Shown piece by piece: positions 1 to 5,502 of a DNA stretch of 8,954 bases. Positions within the stretch are counted from its first letter, which is position 1. Every line of letters starts with the position of its first letter. The stretch is from positions 1 to 8,954 of the forward strand of contig JALONY010000122.1 of NCBI GenBank assembly GCA_025454715.1, given 5' to 3'. This stretch comes from Anaerolineae bacterium. Lineage in GTDB: Bacteria > Chloroflexota > Anaerolineae > Aggregatilineales > Phototrophicaceae. Position numbers and translations under genes: made by a program. Under the pieces are notes generated by a model, which ran no database searches, was not told the DNA's origin, and saw only the letters and a program-made list of their open reading frames with translations.

Positions 1-764
1 CCGCGCTGGGTATGCCCGAGGATGGTCAACCGAATCTCGAACCCGACATCTTGATGGTTGAGATAATCGGCCAGTTGTGTGGTGCGGTAGGGCGCGCCCT
101 CCGCAATCACCGCGATGGCGTGGCTCTTGCCGCGCTTGTAAGCGTCCTTGAGCGCGTCGGCCACCTGCTCGAGGGACGGCGCTTGCTCGGGGGTGATGAT
201 GACCTCCGCACCGCCCAAAATACCGCCCATCAACGCCAGATACCCGCAATTGCGCCCCATCACCTCGATGACGAAACCGCGGTTGTGGCTGGTGGCGGTA
301 TCGCGCAGGCGGTCGAGGGCGTCGAGGATGGTATTGAGCGCCGTATCGACCCCAATCGACATACTCGTGCCCCAGATGTCGTTGTCGATGCTGCCCGGGA
401 TGCCCATGACCGGCACCCCCAAGCGGTGCATCGCCATCGCCCCGCGCAAACTGCCATCGCCGCCAATCACCACCACCGCGTCGATACCGCGCTCTTCCAA
501 TCGGCGGATGGCCTTTTGCTGACCTGCCGGGGTCTTGAATTCCTCATTGCGCGCCGTCTGCAAGATTGTCCCACCGCGCTGCAAGATACCACTCACATCA
601 CGGCTCTGCATCAGCTGCATATCGCCATTCAGCAACCCAGCGTAAGCCTGCCGGATGCCCCACACTTCCAACCCGTGCTCAATGCCTGTCCGCACCACGG
701 CACGGACGGCAGCATTCATGCCGGGGGCGTCGCCCCCGCTGGTCATGACTGCGATGCGCTTCAT
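1..764 (-). CDS. pfkA: ATP-dependent 6-phosphofructokinase, 3' end cut by window edge
   Basis: This enzyme phosphorylates fructose 6-phosphate to fructose 1,6-bisphosphate with ATP, the committed step of glycolysis, in the cytoplasm. The visible 254 residues begin MKRIAVMTSGGDAPGMNAA, the nucleotide-binding glycine motif. Numbering follows E. coli PfkA closely: R72, GGDGS at 101-105, PGSIDND at 123-129 with catalytic D127, R162, MGR at 169-171 and E222. G104 and G124 are the residues typical of ATP-dependent enzymes; pyrophosphate-dependent ones usually have Asp and Lys there. The usual TIDND is SIDND here, a conservative Thr-to-Ser change. The family is about 320-360 residues, so roughly 70-100 C-terminal residues lie off the left edge. 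The ATG at 764 puts the first strand exactly where the family begins; the ribosome binding site is weak (GCGAG). The gene is divergent from the histidine kinase gene. Confidence 0.97.
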   Translation of the reverse strand, partial: MKRIAVMTSGGDAPGMNAAVRAVVRTGIEHGLEVWGIRQAYAGLLNGDMQLMQSRDVSGILQRGGTILQTARNEEFKTPAGQQKAIRRLEERGIDAVVVIGGDGSLRGAMAMHRLGVPVMGIPGSIDNDIWGTSMSIGVDTALNTILDALDRLRDTATSHNRGFVIEVMGRNCGYLALMGGILGGAEVIITPEQAPSLEQVADALKDAYKRGKSHAIAVIAEGAPYRTTQLADYLNHQDVGFEIRLTILGHTQR

Positions 765-809
765 GAGTCGCTCGCTTTTCTAACTAAGCCCAATACAACA
801 CCCTCTATC

Positions 810-827
810 TTAACGCAGGCGCGTTAA
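810..827. promoter_or_regulatory. Perfect inverted repeat upstream of pfkA (possible operator)
   Basis: TTAACGC (810-816), a 4-base spacer AGGC and GCGTTAA (821-827) form a perfect 7-bp dyad. It lies about 45 bp upstream of the pfkA start, in the AT-rich divergent spacer. Its size and symmetry fit a binding site for a dimeric repressor. On the pfkA strand it overlaps a poor -10-like sequence (TAAGAT, 807-812) for which I find no good -35 box. It could also form a short hairpin in a longer transcript. No run of T follows on either strand that would make it a terminator. The regulatory role is inferred. Confidence 0.45.
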
Positions 828-925
828 ATCGGCCTTAAATCCTACTTGTGCGGTTTGGATAAAGTTGTTTGGGGCGCTTTGCCCGAATCTCACACCAAGC
901 CAAATCACAGCCTTCTAACAATCAC

Positions 926-953
926 TTTACGGTTTGTCAACCTTGTTTATAGT
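926..953 (+). promoter_or_regulatory. Putative promoter for the GAF-histidine kinase gene
   Basis: TTTACG (926-931), a 16-base spacer and TATAGT (948-953) resemble a sigma70-type promoter, with four and five of six consensus bases. An overlapping alternative is TTGTCA at 934-939 with CATAGT at 956-961. The sequence is AT-rich compared with the neighbouring genes and lies about 95 bp before the kinase start codon. The 7-mer ATAGTAC occurs twice at 8-bp spacing (949-955 and 957-963). The 765-1046 spacer otherwise holds nothing I can assign. Confidence 0.4.
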
Positions 954-1046
954 ACCATAGTACGTAATCATCGTGCTCTACCCCTTTTTATCGCGGGTTT
1001 CGGCACAATCTCACTCATCCTATCTCCTTTGGAGACCTCGCCTTCT

Positions 1047-1370
1047 ATGACTTCAACCCCCTCCAACCATACGGTTTCCAAACCTTTTACCGAGCCGCTC
1101 CCTATCTCATCCCCCCCGCCCCACACCGATACCAGCCTCGCGCAGTTGCGCGACATGCACGCCATCACCCTCGACCTGCTCAACCAACGCGCCCTGCCCG
1201 ACCTCTTGCAAACCATCGTCGAGCGCGCCGCCCGCATCCTCGACGCCCCCTATGCCGAGCTATCGTTGCTGACCGAGGACGGGCGCTTGTGCGTGCGCGC
1301 CGTCACCGAGAACCAGCCCGAAATCTTGGGCGACATCTACACCCGCGAGGTCGCGCGACCTGCCCGATAA
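1047..1370 (+). pseudogene. N-terminal fragment of a GAF-domain sensor histidine kinase (interrupted GAF domain)
   Basis: This is the front part of a cytoplasmic sensor kinase whose rear part begins at 1405 in another frame. The ATG at 1047 is chosen because GGAG at 1031-1034 precedes it; a longer upstream reading (from 846) would run through the putative promoter. The product opens with a Pro/Ser/Thr-rich stretch of about 30 residues. The first half of a GAF ligand-sensing domain follows (helix ending LLQTIVERAARILDAP, strand YAELSLL, then VRAVTENQPEILGD). The frame then closes at TAA 1368-1370. The other frame resumes at about 1351 with SRDLPDKPFTPEDIERG, which is the end of a GAF domain. 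About 60-70 central GAF residues are therefore absent, and the parts differ by one base in phase. The sensing function is probably lost. The lesion could be a real deletion or an assembly fault. Confidence 0.75.
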
Positions 1371-1404
1371 ACCCTTCACGCCCGAGGACATCGAGCGCGG
1401 GCTG

Positions 1405-2160
1405 ATGTTCGCCCAGCTGGTCGGGGTGGTTCTCGACAATCACCTACTGCGCGAGAACGCCATCCTTCTCGAGGTCGAGCGGCGCAAGTCGGAGGTGCTG
1501 GCCGAGTTCATCCGCGATGTCTCGCACGAGTTCCGCACCCCGCTCTCCATCATCCAGACCAGCCTATACCTGCTCAACCGCACCACCGACTCGCAGATGC
1601 GCGCCACCAAGAGCGCCAATATCGAGCGCCAAGTCCAGAGCATCGACCACCTCATCACCATGATGACCTTGCAAGCGGCGGTCGATACCCAGAGCTTCCA
1701 CAACAACCAAGTGCGGATGTCGCTCAATGCGCTGATTGACATCGCCTCATCGGCGGTCAGAGAGGCCATCGACGAGGCGGGGCATCGTTTCGAGCTGGAT
1801 ATGTGCCCCGACGACATCGGCCTGACGGTGCACAGCGAGTATATGAGCGTGGCGCTGCAACAACTGTTGCTCAACGCGGTGCGCTACACCCCCAAGGGCG
1901 GCCATATCTTGATGCGGGCGCGCCACGCCCACGGCATGGCACGCATCACCGTGGCCGATACCGGCGTCGGCATCCCGCCCAATATGCTTCAGCGCATCTT
2001 CGCCCGATTCTTCCGCCTCGACACCGCCCACACCACCCCGGGCTTTGGGCTGGGCTTGTCGATCGCCAGCCGCGTGGTCGAGCAGCACGGGGGGCGCATC
2101 GTGGTCGAAAGCGAGCTGGGGCTGGGTAGCACATTCACGGTGCTGTTGCCCCTCGCCTAG
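1405..2160 (+). CDS. Histidine kinase core (HisKA + HATPase_c), downstream part of the broken GAF kinase gene
   Basis: These 251 residues hold a complete transmitter module. Phospho-acceptor His41 sits in SHEFRTPL, and the dimerisation helices run to about residue 95. The ATP-binding domain has N-box Asn157 (LLLNAVRYTP), G1 box DTGVGIP (185-191), F box FARFF (199-203) and G2 box GFGLGLSI (213-220). It ends GSTFTVLLPLA, as the family does. There is no membrane segment, so the kinase is cytoplasmic. No response regulator lies nearby, so its partner is unknown. ATG 1405 is the first usual start in this frame after the upstream fragment stops 34 bases earlier. The frame is open back to 1273, but without ATG, GTG or TTG. 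Reinitiation could make a sensorless kinase, with only weak purine-rich sequence as a ribosome binding site. Otherwise this is the dead tail of a pseudogene. All catalytic motifs are preserved, which argues for a recent lesion or a sequence error. Confidence 0.85.
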   Translation: MFAQLVGVVLDNHLLRENAILLEVERRKSEVLAEFIRDVSHEFRTPLSIIQTSLYLLNRTTDSQMRATKSANIERQVQSIDHLITMMTLQAAVDTQSFHNNQVRMSLNALIDIASSAVREAIDEAGHRFELDMCPDDIGLTVHSEYMSVALQQLLLNAVRYTPKGGHILMRARHAHGMARITVADTGVGIPPNMLQRIFARFFRLDTAHTTPGFGLGLSIASRVVEQHGGRIVVESELGLGSTFTVLLPLA

Positions 2161-2171
2161 CCCGCGGGCTA
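2158..2171. repeat. 14-bp perfect palindrome holding both convergent stop codons
   Basis: TAGCCCGCGGGCTA is its own reverse complement. The left TAG ends the histidine kinase gene on the plus strand; the right CTA is the TAG stop of yceD on the minus strand. Only 8 bases separate the two genes. As RNA it could form at most a 5-bp stem, with no following U-run, so I do not call it an intrinsic terminator. Confidence 0.7.
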
Positions 2172-2690
2172 TTTCGAGTCGAGCAGTTTACGCAGCGCGG
2201 CCAAGCGCGGGTCGATTTGGTTCTCCGCGCACGTGCACGCGACGTGGTTACGGTTGACACCACACTCAGGGCACAACCCCTTACAATCAGGGCGGCACAG
2301 CACGCGCTCATCCGTGTTCATCAACACCTCGGCGCGCACCAACGGCGCGAGGTCGAGCGCAGCATCGTCGTTGATATGGAACTCCGAGCTGGGGCTACCG
2401 ACCGGCGTATACAGCTCCTCGATTTCAAAGACCGAGTCCATCGTCACGGGGTCGAGGCAACGGTAACACTCGGATTGCAAACCCGCGTGCAAGGTGGCTT
2501 GCACCAAGATTCCCTCTTTCGTCCGGCTGATGCGAATCGGGCCGCGCAGGTAATACAGCGACAAATCATCGCTGACGTGCACCTCTGGGAAGTCGAACGT
2601 CGAGTCTTGGCTGGTGCCCAGCGGGGCGCTCAGCAAAAAACCCACGTTAATCTTGAAGACGCGGGGACTCAGGTAGTGGGACGTATTCAT
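2169..2690 (-). CDS. yceD: YceD/DUF177 family protein (23S rRNA accumulation protein)
   Basis: Members of DUF177 (E. coli YceD, plant DUF177A) are needed for normal 23S rRNA accumulation and are usually encoded just before rpmF (ribosomal protein L32). The 173-residue product has the family layout. An N-terminal beta-rich part contains NVGFLL (15-20) and DDLSLYYLRGPIRISRT (41-57). A first Cys pair is C75/C78 (ECYRC). An acidic linker follows, then a C-terminal cluster C132-x3-C136-x3-C140-x2-C143 in CRPDCKGLCPECGVN with C152/C154, and the ending IDPRLAALRKLL. The cysteines suggest metal binding, which is inferred. The ATG start gives the expected N-terminus; AGAAG is a weak ribosome binding site. 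No rpmF follows: the histidine kinase gene converges 8 bases downstream. A strong promoter precedes the gene. Confidence 0.92.
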   Translation of the reverse strand: MNTSHYLSPRVFKINVGFLLSAPLGTSQDSTFDFPEVHVSDDLSLYYLRGPIRISRTKEGILVQATLHAGLQSECYRCLDPVTMDSVFEIEELYTPVGSPSSEFHINDDAALDLAPLVRAEVLMNTDERVLCRPDCKGLCPECGVNRNHVACTCAENQIDPRLAALRKLLDSK

Positions 2691-2764
2691 GGCGGCTTCT
2701 CGCTAACTACTCCGGTGCGGACACGACGCAGGCGACTTCGGATGTGCAATCGGCCTGTCCATAC

Positions 2765-2793
2765 AGTCTAGGACGCGCCCGCCCGCCTGTCAA
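2765..2793 (-). promoter_or_regulatory. Sigma70-type promoter of yceD
   Basis: On the minus strand, a perfect -35 TTGACA (2793-2788) is followed by exactly 17 bases and a -10 TAGACT (2770-2765, four of six consensus bases). Transcription would start near 2758, leaving a leader of about 68 bases before the yceD ATG at 2690. The TGA stop codon of the upstream methyltransferase gene (2792-2790) lies inside the TTGACA hexamer, so that gene's end and this promoter share bases. This gives yceD its own promoter apart from the two genes upstream. Confidence 0.72.
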
Positions 2794-3534
2794 TTACGCC
2801 GTACCATCTCCCACCAGATGTGGTCTGCCAAGCGCACGCCCCACCCACGCGCCCACAGCGCTTGCTCCCACGCGGTCAGGCGCGCCAACCAACGCGGTCG
2901 CCGCTCGACCACCCCGAACAATTCGCTAGGCGGCAAGCACACCCCCAGCCCGCGCCGCACCTCCGGCACGAACCACGGCGCAAACGCCCGCTCGACCTGC
3001 CCCACCGACGGGTAAATCACCGTCATCGGCGCGCCACCCACCGGCGTAAACGGGGCAGCCCCACCCCAACGCCGTGTCATCAAGCGCGGCTTGAGGCGTA
3101 ATGCCCCCCACGCCGCCTCCCACAGGCAAAAGCGCGACATCACGGCCATACACACCCGACCGCCGACCGGCACGCGCACCGCCAGCCACGCCGCCAATGC
3201 CCCGAAATCGCGGCAGGCGTTCAACGCCCCGAAATTGGCCAACACCAGCCGGTAGCCCGCGTCGAACCCCGTGGGTGGGAGGGCGTTCACCCGTCCGCGC
3301 CGAGGCGGTGCGTCGCATCTCGGCGCTGGGGTCGGTCAACGTGACGTGCGCGCCCAAGCCAGCCAAAAACGCCGCATCGACCCCCGTGCCGCCGCCCAGC
3401 TCCAGCACGCGGTCACCCGCCCCGACGTGTCGGCGCAGGCGGTCATGCACCAGCCCGCGCAACACCCGTGCGGTCGGGCGGTCGCTAAAATCGGCGTCGT
3501 AGCGCGACGCGAGGGGGTCGAAGGTGGCGGACAT
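2790..3534 (-). pseudogene. Class I SAM-dependent methyltransferase with a frameshift
   Basis: The start, MSATFDPLASRYDADF, is typical of small methyltransferases. The SAM-binding motif I is VLELGGGTG (43-51), and strand 2 ends in acidic D68 (TDPS). This frame loses family likeness near 3290. The rest continues in another frame: GFDAGYRLVLANFGALNACRDF, then VPVGGRVCMAVMSRFCLWE, FAPWFVPEVRRGLGVCLPPSE and a C-terminus at DHIWWEMVRRN. Removing one G from the GGG at 3292-3290 joins the frames (ARTVNALPPTGFD) and gives a 247-residue protein. Even so, the stretch between TDPS and FDAGY looks about 15 residues shorter than I expect. ATG 3534 is preferred because the protein then opens as its relatives do; ATG 3564 is also in frame and would overlap the upstream gene by 25 bases. 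The start lies 5 bases after the stop of the STAS-like gene, so the two are probably cotranscribed. The methyl acceptor is unknown. Without correction only a truncated, probably inactive product is made. Confidence 0.8.
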
Positions 3535-3539
3535 CGGGT

Positions 3540-3953
3540 TTAGCGGCTCGTGCTTTTCAGCCACGCCATCGCCGCCTCGGCCTGACCGACTTCAAAAAAC
3601 CGCGTGAACAAATGCCCCATCCGCATCACCCGAAACAGGGTGTTGGCCAGCCCACGCAACCCATCGGACGGGTGGATGAACGCGGCGCGCAAGGTCGGGT
3701 GAAACGTCAGCGAGTCGGAAAAGGCGCGGGTGCGCGAGATGGCATAGGTCAGCGGCAACGTGCCGGACTCCGATAAGTCCAACAAGAAGCACACCGTATC
3801 GCCCTCGCCCAGACCGGCATAAATGCGCGTCACGATGTCGATCCAATCGTCGATGGCTTGGCGTGACGACTCCTTAAACGTGAACTGGTGAATGGCCTGC
3901 TCCGCCAGATAGGTATAGCGCAAGCACGCGGTCGAGATAGAGTCCAGAGTCAT
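3540..3953 (-). CDS. Small alpha/beta protein, possibly STAS/SpoIIAA-like; function unknown
   Basis: I do not recognise a named family. The 137-residue product alternates strands and helices: strand AIHQFTF, helix RQAIDDWIDIVTRIYAGL, strand DTVCFLLDLS, helix LPLTYAISRTRAFSDSL, strand LRAAFIHP, helix GLRGLANTLFRVMRMG, strand FTRFFEVG, and a last helix ending in AAMAWLKS. This order and the closing AxAWL resemble STAS-like proteins of the SpoIIAA type, which act as small binding or regulatory modules. That assignment comes from pattern alone. It has no signal peptide or membrane segment, so it is cytoplasmic. The start at 3953 is fixed by a strong ribosome binding site; an in-frame ATG at 4004 would add 17 residues but lacks one. 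The methyltransferase gene follows 5 bases after the stop. Confidence 0.65.
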   Translation of the reverse strand: MTLDSISTACLRYTYLAEQAIHQFTFKESSRQAIDDWIDIVTRIYAGLGEGDTVCFLLDLSESGTLPLTYAISRTRAFSDSLTFHPTLRAAFIHPSDGLRGLANTLFRVMRMGHLFTRFFEVGQAEAAMAWLKSTSR

Positions 3954-3958
3954 ATCCA

Positions 3959-3965
3959 CTCCTTC
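3959..3965 (-). promoter_or_regulatory. Ribosome binding site that fixes the start of the STAS-like gene
   Basis: GAAGGAG on the minus strand lies 5 bases before the ATG at 3953, a good Shine-Dalgarno match at near-ideal spacing. It is the strongest such site in the left half of the window and decides against the upstream in-frame ATG at 4004. Confidence 0.75.
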
Positions 3966-4027
3966 AGAAAGATGCGTCGGATGTCGTTGTGCAACCGGTT
4001 TCATGATACGTCAGAAACGGTGCCGAT

Positions 4028-4073
4028 GGTTCAGGCCAGATTGGCTATAATGTCCCGACACTTAGCCTGAACC
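4028..4073. promoter_or_regulatory. 9-bp perfect inverted repeat flanking the -10 box (possible operator)
   Basis: GGTTCAGGC (4028-4036) and GCCTGAACC (4065-4073) are perfect inverted copies, 28 bases apart, with the TATAAT box between them. Their centres are 37 bp apart. The left arm falls near -30 to -22 and the right arm near +7 to +15 of the predicted start, so a protein bound to both would cover the promoter. The region also separates two divergent genes, so binding could affect either direction. A smaller dyad, GCCA-GAT-TGGC, lies inside it (4035-4045). No regulator gene is adjacent. Confidence 0.5.
4046..4051 (+). promoter_or_regulatory. -10 box of the promoter for the 4097 methyltransferase gene
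   Basis: A perfect TATAAT lies 45 bases before the methyltransferase ATG in the divergent spacer. Transcription would begin near 4058. No good -35 box is present at 16-18 bases (TGCCGA at 4021-4026 is poor and 19 bases away), so the promoter may need an activator or be weak. The inverted-repeat arms occupy the space between the usual -35 and -10 positions and the early transcript. Confidence 0.55.
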
Positions 4074-4096
4074 ACGCTCAAAAAGGCACACCCACC

Positions 4097-4789
4097 ATGT
4101 CCGAGCATTTCAAGCAAATCTATGCCCAGCGCGCCGCCGAGTACGATGCGATGGTCTCCCGCGAGGATTATCAGGGCAACCTGTTGCCCGCCCTCGAGTC
4201 GTTCGCGCCATTGGCCGGTGCGCACGTGGTCGAGTTCGGCGCGGGGTCGGGGCGGCTCACCCGCCTGATTGCGCCGTTGGCCGCCTCGGTCGTGGCCTGC
4301 GACAACGCCCCCGCCATGCTGGCGCAAGCGCGCCCGACCCTCCCCGCTTCAGTCGCATATGCCGTGGCCGACAACCGCGCCATGCCCATCGACTCGGGCG
4401 TGGCCGACATCACCCTCGCGGGCTGGTCGTTCGGGCACGCCACCGGCTGGAACCCGACCGGCTGGGCGCACGACATCGCCGCCATGGTCAGCGAGATGCT
4501 GCGCGTCACCCGCTCAGGCGGCACCGCCATCATCCTCGAGACGCTGGGCACCGGCACCGCCGACCCCCAACCGCCCAACCCCGCACTGGCCGCGTATTAC
4601 ATCTGGCTCGAGACCGTGGTGGGCTTCTCGCGGCGGGTCATCCGCACCGATTACCGGTTCGAATCGGTCGAAGAGGCCGACCGGCTGACCCGTTTCTTCT
4701 TTGGTGACGGGCTGGCAGATAAAATCCGGCAAGACGGGCTGACCGTCCTGCCGGAATATACGGGGGTGTGGGGTCTGACCGTGCCCTAG
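4097..4789 (+). CDS. Class I SAM-dependent methyltransferase
   Basis: The 230-residue cytoplasmic protein has a complete Rossmann-type SAM-binding domain. Motif I is VVEFGAGSGRLT (44-55), strand 2 ends in acidic VVACDN (65-70), the adenine region is ADNRAMP (91-97), strand 4 is DITLAGWSFGHA (104-115), and the motif before strand 5 is MLRVTRSGGTAIILET (134-149). The C-terminal 75 residues, with an aromatic helix (AAYYIWLETVVGF) and RFFFGDGLADKI, probably form the acceptor lid. Nothing reveals the methyl acceptor, which could be a small molecule or a macromolecule. The ATG start is supported by AAAAAGG ending 9 bases upstream. The gene stands alone on this strand and ends in the same CTAG tetranucleotide that holds the livF stop. 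It differs clearly in sequence from the broken methyltransferase at 2790-3534, so it is not a recent duplicate. Confidence 0.88.
   Translation: MSEHFKQIYAQRAAEYDAMVSREDYQGNLLPALESFAPLAGAHVVEFGAGSGRLTRLIAPLAASVVACDNAPAMLAQARPTLPASVAYAVADNRAMPIDSGVADITLAGWSFGHATGWNPTGWAHDIAAMVSEMLRVTRSGGTAIILETLGTGTADPQPPNPALAAYYIWLETVVGFSRRVIRTDYRFESVEEADRLTRFFFGDGLADKIRQDGLTVLPEYTGVWGLTVP
4786..4789. other. CTAG: shared stop codons of two convergent genes
   Basis: The four bases CTAG encode TAG on both strands. TAG at 4787-4789 ends the plus-strand methyltransferase gene, and the complement of 4786-4788 ends livF. The two genes overlap by 4 bp tail to tail, leaving no room for a terminator between them. Confidence 0.9.
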
Positions 4790-5502
4790 TGCCCGCCCAG
4801 ATACGCCTCGATGACGGCGGGGTCGTTTTGTAGCGCCTCGCCGGTGCCGCTGTGCGAGACCGTGCCGGTCTGGAGCACGTAGCCCTGCGCCGCAATCGAA
4901 AGCGCCTTGGTCGCGTTCTGCTCGACCAGCAGGATGGTGGTCTTGCTTTCGCGGTTGAGGTAGTCAATCACGTTGAAGATTTCCTCGACCAGCTTGGGAG
5001 CCAAGCCCATCGACGGCTCATCCAGCAACAACAAGCGCGGTGACGCCATCAGGGCGCGCCCAATCGCCAACATCTGTTGCTCACCGCCGCTGAGCGTGCC
5101 GCCGAGCTGGGCGATGCGCTCCTTCAAGCGCGGGAAGCGCTCGAACACGTACTCCATATCGCGCCCAATCTTGGCGGTGTCGGTGCGCGCAAACGCGCCC
5201 ATCTCGAGGTTTTCGCGCACCGTCAAGCGCGAGAAAATCTTGCGCCCTTCCGGCGATTGGATGATGCCGCGCCGCACGATGTCGTGGGCGGGCACGCGGG
5301 TGATGTCCTCGCCGTTGAACACCACGCGCCCCTCGGCGGCGGGCGTGATGCCGCAGATGGTGTTGAGCGTGGTGGTCTTGCCCGCGCCGTTGCCGCCAAT
5401 CAACGTCACGATTTGCCCGTCCTCGACCTGAATCGAGATGCCTTTCAGGGCGTGAATCTTGCCGTAATACGTGTGGATTCCATGGACTTCTAGCAGGCTC
5501 AT
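4786..5502 (-). CDS. livF: Branched-chain amino acid ABC transporter, ATP-binding protein LivF
   Basis: LivF is one of the two ATPases that power uptake through the LivHM channel at the inner face of the membrane. The 238 residues show Walker A GGNGAGKT (36-43), Q-loop Gln82 in IIQSPEGRKIF, ABC signature LSGGEQQ (137-143), Walker B LLLLDEP (157-163) and D-loop SMGLAP (164-169). As is usual in LivF, the switch residue after Walker B is Gln195 (LLVEQN), not His. The length and the ending AVIEAYLGGH fit the family. The start ATG overlaps the livG stop by 4 bases (ATGA), and its ribosome binding site (AAGAAGG) lies within the lysine codons of the livG tail, so translation is probably coupled. It is the last gene of the visible operon, tail to tail with the methyltransferase gene and with no terminator hairpin between them. 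Substrate choice (leucine/isoleucine/valine, other amides or urea) cannot be read from the ATPase. Confidence 0.96.
   Translation of the reverse strand: MSLLEVHGIHTYYGKIHALKGISIQVEDGQIVTLIGGNGAGKTTTLNTICGITPAAEGRVVFNGEDITRVPAHDIVRRGIIQSPEGRKIFSRLTVRENLEMGAFARTDTAKIGRDMEYVFERFPRLKERIAQLGGTLSGGEQQMLAIGRALMASPRLLLLDEPSMGLAPKLVEEIFNVIDYLNRESKTTILLVEQNATKALSIAAQGYVLQTGTVSHSGTGEALQNDPAVIEAYLGGH

Noticed and set aside
1..764. Pyrophosphate-dependent phosphofructokinase
   Set aside because: Gly at 104 and 124 are the residues expected for ATP use; the pyrophosphate type usually has Asp and Lys there.
12..827. 271-residue plus-strand open frame at the left edge
   Set aside because: It lies antisense to pfkA, whose motifs are unmistakable.
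846..1046. Upstream extension of the GAF fragment to an ATG at 846
   Set aside because: It would translate through the AT-rich putative promoter and lacks family likeness. The ATG at 1047 has GGAG before it.
2158..2171. Intrinsic terminator between the kinase gene and yceD
   Set aside because: The palindrome has no loop beyond CGCG, only a 5-bp stem, and no T-run on either side.
3271..3283. G-quadruplex at GTGGGTGGGAGGG
   Set aside because: Only three GGG runs are present and no fourth lies within a usual loop distance.
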